Part shown: positions 52,214-60,563 of the stretch, one piece after another | Layout: each line of letters starts with the position of its first letter | How positions within the stretch are numbered: position 1 is the first letter of the stretch | DNA from: Oscillospiraceae bacterium | GTDB taxonomy: Bacteria; Bacillota; Clostridia; Oscillospirales; Oscillospiraceae | Length of the DNA: 64,000 nt | Assembly: GCA_022846075.1 (NCBI GenBank) | Contig: AP025582.1 | Coordinates: 868,001 to 932,000 of the forward strand | Direction of reading: 5' to 3' | Notes under the pieces: model-generated | Told to the model about the DNA's origin: nothing | Seen by the model: the letters and a program-made list of their open reading frames with translations, nothing else | Database searches by the model: none | Position numbers and translations under genes: made by a program

Positions 52214-52906
52214 ATGCCACAAAAGATCTTGATCGTGGAAGACGAGGAGAACATCGCCGAGCTCCTGCACCTGTACCTGGAAAAAGAGGGCTACGAGACC
52301 CAGATCGCCCCGGACGGGGGGAAGGCGGTGGAGCTGTTCCGCTCCTTCGGCCCCGACCTTGTGCTGCTGGATATCATGCTGCCCGTGATGGACGGCTGGT
52401 CCGTGCTGAAAAAGATCCGGGCGGAGAGCAAGACCCCCGTCATCATGCTCACCGCCAAAGGGGAGACCGGGGACAAGGTGACGGGTCTGGAGCAGGGGGC
52501 GGACGACTATGTGGTCAAGCCCTTTGAGACCAAGGAGGTCCTGGCCCGCATCCACGCCGTCCTCCGCCGCACGGGCGGCGAGGAGGGGGGGAGCGGCGAG
52601 AAGAAGCTCACCTTCGACAAGCTGGTCATCAATCTGGACGCCTACGAGCTGCTGGTGGACGGCAAGCGGGTGGATACGCCCCCCAAGGAGCTGGAGCTCC
52701 TCTACCACCTGGCCTCCGCCCCCAACCGGGTGTTCACCCGCAACCAACTGCTGGACGAGGTGTGGGGCTTCGACTACTTCGGGGACTCCCGCACGGTGGA
52801 CGTGCACATCAAGCGCCTGCGGGAGAAGCTGGAGGACGTCAGCGACCAGTGGAGCCTGAAAACGGTCTGGGGTGTGGGCTATAAATTCGAGGTTGGGGCG
52901 CAATGA
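52214..52906 (+). CDS. OmpR/PhoB-type response regulator
   Basis: 230 residues. The receiver domain has ILIVEDEENIAELL (acidic pair), LVLLDIMLPVMDG with the phosphorylated Asp, and the Lys of DYVVKPFE. The C-terminal winged helix ends RTVDVHIKRLREKLED and GVGYKFE. It forms a pair with the kinase that starts within its stop codon (ATGA). GGGGGAAAAA precedes the ATG. A TATAAT box lies at 52174-52179, but its -35 is poor. Confidence 0.95.
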   Translation: MPQKILIVEDEENIAELLHLYLEKEGYETQIAPDGGKAVELFRSFGPDLVLLDIMLPVMDGWSVLKKIRAESKTPVIMLTAKGETGDKVTGLEQGADDYVVKPFETKEVLARIHAVLRRTGGEEGGSGEKKLTFDKLVINLDAYELLVDGKRVDTPPKELELLYHLASAPNRVFTRNQLLDEVWGFDYFGDSRTVDVHIKRLREKLEDVSDQWSLKTVWGVGYKFEVGAQ

Positions 52907-54351
52907 AAAGCGTCTACAGCCGCCAGTTCGCCATGATGGCGGGGGTCATCCTGCTGGCCTTCGCCCTGCTGGGCGGGGCCTTCACCGCCCTGAGCTACCA
53001 GTACACCATCGAGGACAAAAAGGACTCCATGGAGCGGAACGCCGACTACATCGCCTCCTTTACCAGCACCTTCCTCTCCTCCGGGATCAGCAGCAGCATC
53101 CAGGAGCCTGCCTATCAGATCTATATCTCCTCCCTGGCCAGGATCTCCGGCTCCACCGTGATCCTGGCCCAGAACAGCGGAGAGATCGTCTTTGCCGCCT
53201 CCGCGGGCAGCGGGAACGTGGGCAGCCTCCTGAGCGGCCATATCCCCTCCGATATTCTGGAGGAGATCGCCGGGCAGGGGCGGTTCGCCGGGCTGAGCAG
53301 CCTGGGCGGGCTGCTCTCCGACCGGTGCTATGTGGCGGCCAGCCCCATCCTGCAAAACTCCTATATCACCGGCCTGACCTTCCAGCAGGGGGTGGTGCTG
53401 GTGGCCAGCGACACCTCCAGCCTGACCCGGATGTGGAAGGATTTCTCCTCCATTTTCATCCTGTCGGCGGCGGTGGTTTTCCTGCTGGCCGCCATGGCCA
53501 GCTCCGTGACCTCCCTGCGGCAGACCAAGCCCCTCAAGGATATGGCCGACACCGTGCGCAAGTTCGGCCGGGGAGAGTTCGACGCCCGGGTGGAGGGCTG
53601 TGAGGACCGGAAGGACGAGGTGGGAGAGCTGGCGGAGGCCTTCAACGTCATGGCCGACTCCCTGGCCAAGAGCGAGGCCCAGCGCAGCGAGTTCATCGCC
53701 AACGTCTCCCATGAGCTGAAGACCCCCATGACCACCATCGCCGGCTTCGCCGACGGCATCCTGGACGGCACCATCCCCCGGGAGAAGGAGGCCGAGGCCC
53801 TCAAGACCATCTCCTCCGAGACCCGGAGGCTGTCCCGGCTGGTGCGGCGGATGCTGGACCTGTCCAAGCTTCAGTCCAGCGAGAACGTCACCGCCCAGGA
53901 GCGGTTCGACGTGGCCGAGGTCCTCATTCGGGTCCTGGTGAGCCTGGAGGGGAAGATCAACGGCCGGGGCCTGGATGTGGAGACCGCCCTGCCCGAGGGG
54001 CCGGTCATGGTGTGGGGCGATCCCGACGCCATCACCCAGGTGTGCTACAACCTGCTGGACAACGCCATCAAATTCGCCGCTCCCGGCACCGCCCTGGGCC
54101 TGGGCATCCAGGTCAAGGGGGAGAAGGCCTACGTCTCAGTGCGGGACAGGGGGGAGACCATCCCCCCCGACGAGCTGAACCAGGTCTTTGACCGGTTCCA
54201 CAAGACCGACCGCTCCCGCAGCGAGGACCGGGAGGGTGTGGGTCTGGGGCTCTATATCGTCAAGACCATTATCAATAACCACAAGGAAAACATCACCGTC
54301 ACCAGTGAAAACGGCGTGACGGAATTCACCTTCACGTTGACCATTGCCTAA
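52903..54351 (+). CDS. PhoR/ResE-type sensor histidine kinase
   Basis: 482 residues. TM1 (~residues 9-32) and TM2 (~183-205) flank an extracellular sensor. A HAMP domain (KPLKDMADTVRKFGRGEFDARVE) is followed by the phosphoacceptor site FIANVSHELKTPMTTIAGF (His ~270), then the ATP domain: NLLDNAIKFA, VSVRDRGETI and GVGLGLYIVKTIINNH. It phosphorylates the overlapping response regulator. The final 20 or so codons are repeated downstream at 54515-54580 after a 163-bp insert; the coding sequence itself looks intact. htrA follows in the same direction. Confidence 0.95.
   Translation: MKSVYSRQFAMMAGVILLAFALLGGAFTALSYQYTIEDKKDSMERNADYIASFTSTFLSSGISSSIQEPAYQIYISSLARISGSTVILAQNSGEIVFAASAGSGNVGSLLSGHIPSDILEEIAGQGRFAGLSSLGGLLSDRCYVAASPILQNSYITGLTFQQGVVLVASDTSSLTRMWKDFSSIFILSAAVVFLLAAMASSVTSLRQTKPLKDMADTVRKFGRGEFDARVEGCEDRKDEVGELAEAFNVMADSLAKSEAQRSEFIANVSHELKTPMTTIAGFADGILDGTIPREKEAEALKTISSETRRLSRLVRRMLDLSKLQSSENVTAQERFDVAEVLIRVLVSLEGKINGRGLDVETALPEGPVMVWGDPDAITQVCYNLLDNAIKFAAPGTALGLGIQVKGEKAYVSVRDRGETIPPDELNQVFDRFHKTDRSRSEDREGVGLGLYIVKTIINNHKENITVTSENGVTEFTFTLTIA
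54286..54351 (+). repeat. Duplicated kinase 3' end, first copy
   Basis: The last 66 bp of the kinase gene. It is matched by 54515-54580 with no gaps and about six differences. Confidence 0.95.
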
Positions 54352-54514
54352 CCTGCTTGAAACGGGGGTGATGTTTTCCGGGCCCCATCGGAGATGGGGC
54401 GGTGCGCAAGCACCGTGAAACGCGAAGCCGCAGGCGGAGCGTTCCCGCAGGGAGGCTTTGCCGACCGAGGATGTAAAAAGAAAAGGGCTCCCGCCCGGCG
54501 GGAGCCGGGTGGGA
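54352..54514. other. Insert between the two copies of the kinase 3' end
   Basis: 163 bp with hairpins GGCCCCATC-GGA-GATGGGGC-like and GGTGC-GCAA-GCACC, then GGCTCCCGCC/GGCGGGAGCC (~54487-54506). The last has its T-rich flank on the minus strand, so its terminator orientation is opposite to the surrounding genes. No gene. The composition suggests a piece of intergenic DNA brought from elsewhere in an inverted orientation. Confidence 0.7.
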
Positions 54515-54580
54515 AAAAACGTCACCGTCACCAGTGAAAACGGCGTGACGGAATTCACCTTCACACTGACCATCGCGTAA
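54515..54580 (+). repeat. Duplicated kinase 3' end, second copy (gene remnant)
   Basis: Still in frame and ending in TAA, it would encode the same C-terminal residues as the kinase with one Ile-to-Val change after the boundary. Differences ACG/ACA, TTG/CTG, ATT/ATC and GCC/GCG are synonymous. It has no start of its own and ends 30 bp before htrA. Confidence 0.92.
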
Positions 54581-54610
54581 GCCAGGGGGCCCGGCGAAAG
54601 GAGACTGCCC

Positions 54611-55933
54611 ATGCGCCACAATTATTATGAGCCCGCCGGATGGCCCCAGAGCCCGGAGGCGGGACGGGGCCGGTGGGAGCCGGGCGACGCCCCGGGACCC
54701 TATGGCGAGGTGCCGGGAGAGGTCCCGCCCGCCCCCCGGCCCGAACCGGGGCAGAGCGGGCCCCGGCAGACACCCTCCGCCTGGCGGAAGCCGCCCAGGC
54801 GGCCCCAACCGAAAAGACATATGGGGATCTTCGCCCTTTTCCTGGCCGGGATCCTCCTCCTGACCGGCGCCGCGGTGGCCCTGGAGCGGCTGGACTGGAC
54901 CCTGCCCGGCTGGGGATACAGTGAGCCGGGGGCCGAGGGGGAGGACTGGGGCGGAGAGCCCGCCCTGACCACCGTGGAGCGGGCCCCGGTGGGGGACGGC
55001 ACCGTCCTCGCCATTTCCGGCACGGCGGGGGAGATACTGTCCCCCCAGGCCGTCTATGAAAAGGTCAGCCCCAGCGTGGTGGGGGTCCGGGCCACGCTGA
55101 CCTCGGGCACCGCCCTGGGAACCGGCGTCATCATGTCCCCGGACGGATACATCATTACCAACGCCCACGTGGTGGAGGGCAGCAGCCGGGTGGACGTGGT
55201 CTTTTCGGACGACGCGCGGAGAAAGGCCCTTTTGGTGGGGATGGACGAGGACATGGACCTGGCGGTCCTCAAGGTGGAGGCCCGGGATCTCCCCGTGGCC
55301 GAGTTCGGGGATTCCGCCGCCCTGCGGGTGGGGGATACCGCCTACGCCATCGGCAACCCATTGGGGGAGGAGCTGCGGGGCACCATGACCGACGGCATCA
55401 TCTCGGCCATCGACCGCACCGTGACGGTAGACGGGAAGGATATGACCCTGGTCCAGACCACCGCAGCCCTCAACTCGGGCAACTCGGGCGGCGCCCTGGT
55501 GAACGCGGGGGGCCAGGTGGTGGGGATCACCAACATGAAGATGATGTCCTACTGGGACACCATCGAGGGGCTGGGCTTCGCCATCCCCACCGCCTCGGCC
55601 AAGCCGGTGGTGGACCAGATCATCGACAAGGGCTACTACCCCGGCCGCCCCGCCCTGGGGGTGACGGTGAGGAACCAGACGGCATACGAGGACCAGCCCG
55701 CCGGGGCCTATGTGGAAAACGTGGAGCGCAAGTCGGACGCCTATGCCCAGGGGATCCGCTCTGGCAACGTCATCGTCCGGGCCAATGGGGTGCTGGTCAG
55801 CACCATCGACGATCTGGAGAAAGCCAAGGAGGGCCTCCAGGTGGGGGACACCATGACTCTGGAAGTCTGGACCGGCCGGGGCACCCGGATGGTGGAGGTC
55901 AAGCTCATGGACCGGCACGCGTTTGAACAGTAA
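54611..55933 (+). CDS. HtrA/DegP-like serine protease with PDZ domain
   Basis: 440 residues. A Pro/Gly-rich cytoplasmic N-terminus (~75 residues) precedes one transmembrane helix (~77-97). The trypsin-like domain has TNAHVV (His ~185), DLAVLK (Asp ~217) and GNSGGAL (Ser ~294). A single PDZ domain follows (~330-435, ALGVTVRNQTA to MTLEVWTGRG). The protein degrades misfolded proteins outside the membrane. Location after a PhoR-like pair fits envelope-stress control of htrA. GAAAGGAG lies before the ATG at 54611. Confidence 0.94.
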   Translation: MRHNYYEPAGWPQSPEAGRGRWEPGDAPGPYGEVPGEVPPAPRPEPGQSGPRQTPSAWRKPPRRPQPKRHMGIFALFLAGILLLTGAAVALERLDWTLPGWGYSEPGAEGEDWGGEPALTTVERAPVGDGTVLAISGTAGEILSPQAVYEKVSPSVVGVRATLTSGTALGTGVIMSPDGYIITNAHVVEGSSRVDVVFSDDARRKALLVGMDEDMDLAVLKVEARDLPVAEFGDSAALRVGDTAYAIGNPLGEELRGTMTDGIISAIDRTVTVDGKDMTLVQTTAALNSGNSGGALVNAGGQVVGITNMKMMSYWDTIEGLGFAIPTASAKPVVDQIIDKGYYPGRPALGVTVRNQTAYEDQPAGAYVENVERKSDAYAQGIRSGNVIVRANGVLVSTIDDLEKAKEGLQVGDTMTLEVWTGRGTRMVEVKLMDRHAFEQ

Positions 55934-55944
55934 AGCGAAAAAAG

Positions 55945-55969
55945 GGGCGTCCCTCTGTGAGGGACGCCC
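55945..55969. other. Hairpin after htrA
   Basis: GGGCGTCCCTC-TGT-GAGGGACGCCC. A-rich DNA precedes it, so the T run is on the minus strand; it is not a canonical plus-strand terminator. Confidence 0.6.
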
Positions 55970-56119
55970 AACGCGATACGGGGAGAATGGAATGAACACG
56001 GATACTGACGGGCCGGAGCAGACGGCTGTCGGCCTACAATACTTTTTATAGCATATTTTCTAAAAATTGTCAAATTCTGTTTTTGTCGAAAATTGGCGTT
56101 TGACGGAGGGAGGCCCAGG

Positions 56120-56962
56120 ATGAGAGAGATCCATACCGATGAGATCACGGCGGCGGTGGCCCGGCTGTGCGTGGAGGCCAACACACGGCTCCCCGGTGAC
56201 CTGCGCTCCGCGCTGGAGCGGGCGGAGGGAACGGAGGCCTCCCCGGTGGGGCGGGGCATCCTGGAGGATATCGTGGAGAACTTCCGCTTCGCCGGGGAGA
56301 AGGGGCTTCCCATCTGCCAGGATACGGGCATGGCGGTGATCTTCGCCGAATTGGGACAGGACCTCCACATCGTGGGGGGGAGCCTGGAGGAGGCGGTCAA
56401 CACGGGGGTGGCCCGGGGATACACCGAGGGGCATCTGCGCTGCTCGGTGGTGGCCGACCCTCTGCGGCGGGAGAACACCGGTAACAATGCCCCCGCCATC
56501 CTCCACCTGCGGCTGGTGCCGGGGGAGGCATTGAAGCTCACCGTGGCCCCCAAGGGCTTCGGAAGCGAGAATATGACGGCCCTCAGAATGTTCAAACCCT
56601 CCGCCGGCCGGGAGGACATCCTCCGGTTCCTGGTGGACACGGTGGATGCCGCCGGGTCCAATCCCTGTCCCCCCATCATCGTGGGTGTGGGCCTGGGGGG
56701 GACCACCGAGAAGGCGGCGGAGCTGGCCAAGCGGGCCCTGCTCCTACCGGTGGACGCCGCCGGGGAGGACCCCTTTTACGCCGGGATGGAGCGGGAGGCG
56801 CTGGAGCGGATCAACGCCCTGGGCATCGGCCCCCAGGGGCTTGGGGGGAGCACCACGGCGTTGGCGGTCCACATCCTGTGCTATCCCACCCATATTGCCG
56901 GTCTGCCCTGCGCCGTCAGCCTGGGCTGCCACGTGACCCGCCATGCCGAGGCGGTGCTCTAG
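56120..56962 (+). CDS. Class I fumarate hydratase alpha-subunit-like protein
   Basis: 280 residues. ICQDTGMAVIF with a cluster Cys, CSVVADPLRRENTGNNAPA, APKGFGSENMTALRMFKP, and IIVGVGLGGTTEKAAELAKRAL are family motifs; GLGGSTTALAVHILCYPTHIAG and SLGCHVTRHAEA finish it with further Cys ligands. The oxygen-sensitive 4Fe-4S enzyme hydrates fumarate, or dehydrates tartrate in the TtdA branch. It normally needs a beta subunit (about 180 residues) encoded directly downstream; none is here, so the partner must be elsewhere or the gene is solitary. The ATG at 56120 follows GGAGGGAGG. Confidence 0.9.
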   Translation: MREIHTDEITAAVARLCVEANTRLPGDLRSALERAEGTEASPVGRGILEDIVENFRFAGEKGLPICQDTGMAVIFAELGQDLHIVGGSLEEAVNTGVARGYTEGHLRCSVVADPLRRENTGNNAPAILHLRLVPGEALKLTVAPKGFGSENMTALRMFKPSAGREDILRFLVDTVDAAGSNPCPPIIVGVGLGGTTEKAAELAKRALLLPVDAAGEDPFYAGMEREALERINALGIGPQGLGGSTTALAVHILCYPTHIAGLPCAVSLGCHVTRHAEAVL

Positions 56963-56963
56963 G

Positions 56964-57120
56964 CCTTGTTTGAACATTGTCGACATACCCAACCGGCGGG
57001 TCTTTTGGCCCCTGGACCGCGTGATTTTTCCTTGCGATCCGTCAGGGTTCCTGCGAAAAAACCGCTTGCCGGTGGCCAAAATCCCTCGCCGCTGGGCACA
57101 TCGCCAATATTCGAACAAAG
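56964..57120. repeat. 157-bp near-palindromic element
   Basis: CCTTGTTTGAACATTGTCGA on the left faces TCGCCAATATTCGAACAAAG on the right. Continuing inward, the left arm (TACCCAACCGGCGGGTCTTT, TGGCCCCTGG) and the reverse complement of the right arm (TGCCCAGCGGCGAGGGATTT, TGGCCACCGG) remain alignable for about 75 bp, with scattered changes. It begins 1 bp after the fumarase stop codon. Both strands are open but look non-coding. Confidence 0.8.
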
Positions 57121-57230
57121 ACTGGGCTCCGCTTGAAAAATGGAAAACACCACATGTTCATACACGACCTCCAGGATTTGCCCAAGCGCATAAAACCGCC
57201 GGAAAAAAGGGTGGATTTTTAGTGAACTTG

Positions 57231-57239
57231 TGGTATAAT
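57231..57239 (+). promoter_or_regulatory. Extended -10 promoter of hpf
   Basis: TGGTATAAT, with no good -35. The ~110-nt leader has two GC-rich hairpins (GAGCCGG/CCGGCTC near 57250-57272; GCCCGGC/GCCGGGG near 57300-57320). Confidence 0.65.
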
Positions 57240-57355
57240 CAAAACAAGAGGAGCCGGAGGTTTCCCGGCTCCCCCGGAAGAAGCCAGTGAGGGGCTGCCG
57301 CCCGGCGTTCTGCCGGGGGGAAGGTGGTCCCCCAGGCGAAAGGAGCTGACAGTGT

Positions 57356-57892
57356 ATGAAGTTCACGTTCACCGACAAGAAGGTCACTCTGCCCAAGAAG
57401 GTCCATGAGTATGCCGAAAAAAAGGTGGGCAAGCTGGATCGCTACTTCCAGACGGAGGCCGATACCTCCGTGGTGTTCAGCGTGGAGAAGGGGCGCAACA
57501 ACGCCGAGGTGACGGTGCGCTCCGGCGGCACCATCATCCGCGTCTCCGAGAGCACCGCTGATATGTTCGCGTCCATCGACGCCGCTGTGGCCGATATCGA
57601 GCGGCAGCTGCGGAAAAATAAAGCCAAGCTGGAAAAGCGCCTGAAGAAAGATGCCTTTGTCCGCACCGCCGACGAGACCTCCTTTGTCCCCGAGGAGCCG
57701 GAGGAGGTCTACGACGTGGTCCGCACCAAGCGCTTCCCCATCAAGCCCATGACGGTGGAAGAGGCCGTCCTCCAGATGAACCTGGTGGGGCACACCTTCT
57801 TCGCCTTCAAGAACGAGGACGCCGGCGGCGCCTTCTCCGTGGTCTACCGCAGAGAAAGCGGCGGCTACGGCCTCATCGAGGACGATACCTGA
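57356..57892 (+). CDS. hpf: Ribosome hibernation promoting factor, long form
   Basis: 178 residues. The N-terminal S30AE domain (MKFTFTDKKVTLPKKVHEYAEKKVGKLDRYF, then AEVTVRSGGTIIRVSE) binds the small subunit in the tRNA path. The C-terminal domain (VVRTKRFPIKPMTVEEAVLQMNLVGHTFFAF) dimerises to join ribosomes into 100S particles, the long form typical of Gram-positives. GAAAGGAGC precedes the ATG. The GC-rich structured leader may control translation. Confidence 0.96.
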   Translation: MKFTFTDKKVTLPKKVHEYAEKKVGKLDRYFQTEADTSVVFSVEKGRNNAEVTVRSGGTIIRVSESTADMFASIDAAVADIERQLRKNKAKLEKRLKKDAFVRTADETSFVPEEPEEVYDVVRTKRFPIKPMTVEEAVLQMNLVGHTFFAFKNEDAGGAFSVVYRRESGGYGLIEDDT

Positions 57893-57909
57893 ACCCAATG
57901 ATCCCGACA

Positions 57910-57950
57910 AAAAAGCGGGGGCATATCCAAAGGATATGCCCCCGCTTTTT
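57910..57950. terminator. Bidirectional terminator between hpf and the hybrid kinase
   Basis: A 19-bp stem (57910-57928 with 57932-57950) has A5 and T5 ends. Confidence 0.93.
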
Positions 57951-57960
57951 GATTTCCTCC

Positions 57961-60357
57961 TCAGAGCGTCCCCGCCACCGCCGCGGCTAGGGTCTGATAG
58001 AGAAGCTCCGGGTCGATGGGTTTTGCCAGGTGGGAGTTCATCCCGGCCTCGGAGGCCCGCACCACATCCTCGTGAAAGGCGTCGGCGGTCATGGCCACGA
58101 TGGGGACCGTCCGGGCTCCGGGGCGGCCGGAGGCCCGGATGGCCCGGGTGGCCTGATAGCCGTCCATCACGGGCATCTGCACGTCCATGAGGATCAGGTC
58201 GTAGCGCTCCCCCTGGGCCAGGAACAGGTCTAGGGCCTGCTGCCCGTCCCCGGCGCAGTCCACCGTGATCCCGGCCATCTGGAGCAGCTCCGTGGAGATC
58301 TCCCGGTTGAGATCGTTGTCCTCCACCAGCAGGACGTGACGCCCCACCAGATCCGGCCGTGCCGCCGCCGGGCCGGCAGAGGCGGTGTCCGCCCCCGCCA
58401 CGGAGAGCAGGGCGTTGTAGAGGGAGGAGGCAAAGATGGGCTTGGAGAGGAAGGCGTTGGCCCCGGCGGCCCGGGCCTTGGGCTCGATGGCGGTCCAGTC
58501 ATAGGCGGTGATAATAATGATGGTGGTGTCCGGCCCCACCAGCTCCCGGACGCGCCGGGTGACCTCCACACCGTCCAGATCCGGCATCCTCCAGTCAATG
58601 AGGCACACGTCATAGTCCTCCCCAGCCCGGTGGGCGGAGCGGACCTCCTCGACGCAGGCGGCTCCGGTGAGCACCCACTGGGCCAGGATCCCCATTTTTT
58701 GCAGCAGCAGGGAGGTGTGGACACAGCTGTCCTGGTCGTCGTCGGCGATCAGCACCTTCAGGGATTCCAACGCGGGCTGCCGCTTCTGCCGGGAGCCGGC
58801 CCCCTCCTCCTGCTGATCGAAATCCAGCTCCACCGTGAAGGTGCTGCCCCGGCCCGGCTCGCTTTTCACCGAGATGGCGCCTCCCATCAGGGTCACCAGG
58901 TTTTTGGTGATGGGCATGCCCAGGCCGGTGCCTCCGAAGGTCTGTCCGGCGGCCGTGCGCTCCTGCTCGAAGGGGGTGAACAGGCGGTCCATAAAGCTTT
59001 GCTCCATGCCCATCCCGGTATCGCTGACGGTGAAGCGCAGGCGCACCCGGCCGCGCCTCTGCCAGAGCTGGCGGATCTCCATCCGCACCGAGCCCCCCTC
59101 CGGGGTGAATTTGAAGGCGTTGGAGAGCAGGTTCAAGAGCACCTGGTTGAGCCGTAGGGCGTCCCCCACCAAAAGGGTGTCCGTGAGCTCCACCAGAGGC
59201 ACCGTGAAGGTGAGCCCCTTGGCCTGGGCCTGGGGGTAGAGGATGGAGGTGAGGGATTCCACCACGCTCTGCAGGTCAAAGGCCTCGTGGGCGATCTGCA
59301 TCTTTCCCGCGTCGATTTTGGACATGTCCAGCACGTCGTTGATGAGGGTCATCAGGTGCTTGGAGGCATAGCCGATCTTTTTCAGGCAGTCGGCCACCCT
59401 GGCCCGGTCGTCCAGATAGGCCGCGGCGATGGTGGTCATGCCGGTAATGGCGTTCATGGGGGTGCGGATCTCGTGGCTCATGCGGGAGAGGAAGTCGGAT
59501 TTGGCCCGGTTGGCCTGCTCGGCCACGGCCAGGGCGTCCTTGAGGGCCTCGGCCTGCTGGGTCAGCCGCTTCTGCATCTCCCGCAGCTCGGTGACATCGG
59601 TGATGTCGATGAAGATACACAGGTAGATGGGGCAGCCCTCCTGCCAGTCCACGCAGGAGGCGTTGACCTGGAGCCATAGGAGCTGGCCGGACCGGCTCTT
59701 GGCCTGCATGACGAAGTGGACGGGCTGGCCGGCGAGGATGGCCTCCCGCCGCTCCAAGAGAAATTCGCGGGTTTCCAGGATGTTTTCCCGGCGCGGATCT
59801 CCCTCCCCGCCGCCGTCGCCGAAATACTCCAGGAACCGGGCGTTGCCGTCCAGCAGGGTCATATTGAGGTCCCGGTCGATACGGTACTTGGCCACGAAGC
59901 CGGGTAGGCTTTCATATGTCACCGACTGCTCCCGCTGCATCCGCACCATGTCGTCGATGTTGGTAAGCGCCGTGTAGGCCACCTGGTAGCCGTCGATGTA
60001 CTCGTCGGCGAACTGGGTGGAGAACTGGACCCAGATGAAGTCGCCGTTCTTCCGCCGGAACCGGGAGAAGATCTTGTAGCCGCTTCTGCCCGCGGAGAGG
60101 GCCTGGGTGACGGCATCCGAGAGCTCCCGCCACCCCTTGGGGTCGTCCTTATAGTAGAGGTCCGGCCGGTTGTGGAACTTGGCCTCGTACGCCTCCTTGG
60201 TCCAGCCGGTAAACTCATAATAGTATTCGTTGGCCCAGACCAGGGTGAAATGCTCGTCCAGCAGATGCTTGCTCACGCTGACGCCCAGCAGGCGCATCAG
60301 CGTGGTGTATTCATAGTCGGCTGGAGTCATCCGGGGCGTGTTTTCCTGCTGTGTCAT
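57961..60357 (-). CDS. Cytosolic hybrid sensor histidine kinase with two PAS and two receiver domains
   Basis: 798 residues without membrane segments. Order: PAS (~25-130; FTLVWANEYYYEFTGWTKEAYEAKF), PAS (~150-265; GQPVHFVMQAKSRSG), HisKA with FLSRMSHEIRTPMNAITGM (His ~294), HATPase (NLLSNAFKFTPEGG, DTGMGM, GGTGLGMPITKNLVTLMGG), receiver 1 (~535-655; CLIDWRMPDLDG), receiver 2 (~675-795; LILMDVQMPVMDGYQ). It lacks an Hpt domain, so phosphate must pass to another protein. The ATG at 60357 follows GGGAG; an upstream ATG at 60459 is too near the transcription start. It is divergent from the dual winged-helix regulator. Confidence 0.93.
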   Translation of the reverse strand: MTQQENTPRMTPADYEYTTLMRLLGVSVSKHLLDEHFTLVWANEYYYEFTGWTKEAYEAKFHNRPDLYYKDDPKGWRELSDAVTQALSAGRSGYKIFSRFRRKNGDFIWVQFSTQFADEYIDGYQVAYTALTNIDDMVRMQREQSVTYESLPGFVAKYRIDRDLNMTLLDGNARFLEYFGDGGGEGDPRRENILETREFLLERREAILAGQPVHFVMQAKSRSGQLLWLQVNASCVDWQEGCPIYLCIFIDITDVTELREMQKRLTQQAEALKDALAVAEQANRAKSDFLSRMSHEIRTPMNAITGMTTIAAAYLDDRARVADCLKKIGYASKHLMTLINDVLDMSKIDAGKMQIAHEAFDLQSVVESLTSILYPQAQAKGLTFTVPLVELTDTLLVGDALRLNQVLLNLLSNAFKFTPEGGSVRMEIRQLWQRRGRVRLRFTVSDTGMGMEQSFMDRLFTPFEQERTAAGQTFGGTGLGMPITKNLVTLMGGAISVKSEPGRGSTFTVELDFDQQEEGAGSRQKRQPALESLKVLIADDDQDSCVHTSLLLQKMGILAQWVLTGAACVEEVRSAHRAGEDYDVCLIDWRMPDLDGVEVTRRVRELVGPDTTIIIITAYDWTAIEPKARAAGANAFLSKPIFASSLYNALLSVAGADTASAGPAAARPDLVGRHVLLVEDNDLNREISTELLQMAGITVDCAGDGQQALDLFLAQGERYDLILMDVQMPVMDGYQATRAIRASGRPGARTVPIVAMTADAFHEDVVRASEAGMNSHLAKPIDPELLYQTLAAAVAGTL

Positions 60358-60473
60358 GGTTCTCCCTCTCTTCCCGACGGGGGGCTCCGGGGCATCGGGC
60401 ATGGCGGTCTCCCACCCCATCCGTCGCCCGCGCCGTATCTCCTCCCGGACCTTGTTCATGTTAGTTTCTTTTG

Positions 60474-60502
60474 ATTATAGACCTGCCGGGCCGAAAACTC
60501 AA
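60474..60502 (-). promoter_or_regulatory. Promoter of the hybrid kinase gene
   Basis: Minus-strand TTGAGT (60497-60502), 17-bp spacer, TATAAT (60474-60479). Confidence 0.82.
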
Positions 60503-60563
60503 CGCGCATCTGGAATTTTCCAGGGCAAAATGATAAAATAAACAAAAAGGGGGTGGGGCCGCC

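Noticed and set aside
54332-55999. A 555-codon minus-strand frame opposite htrA
   Set aside because: Composition is Gly/His/Pro/Arg-rich with no motif. It is the antisense shadow of htrA and only appears to contain the duplicated segment because it runs across both copies.
56943-57290. Open frames on both strands of the 157-bp palindrome
   Set aside because: Both read the same inverted repeat, have no ribosome binding site, and give Arg/Pro-rich proteins typical of structured non-coding DNA.
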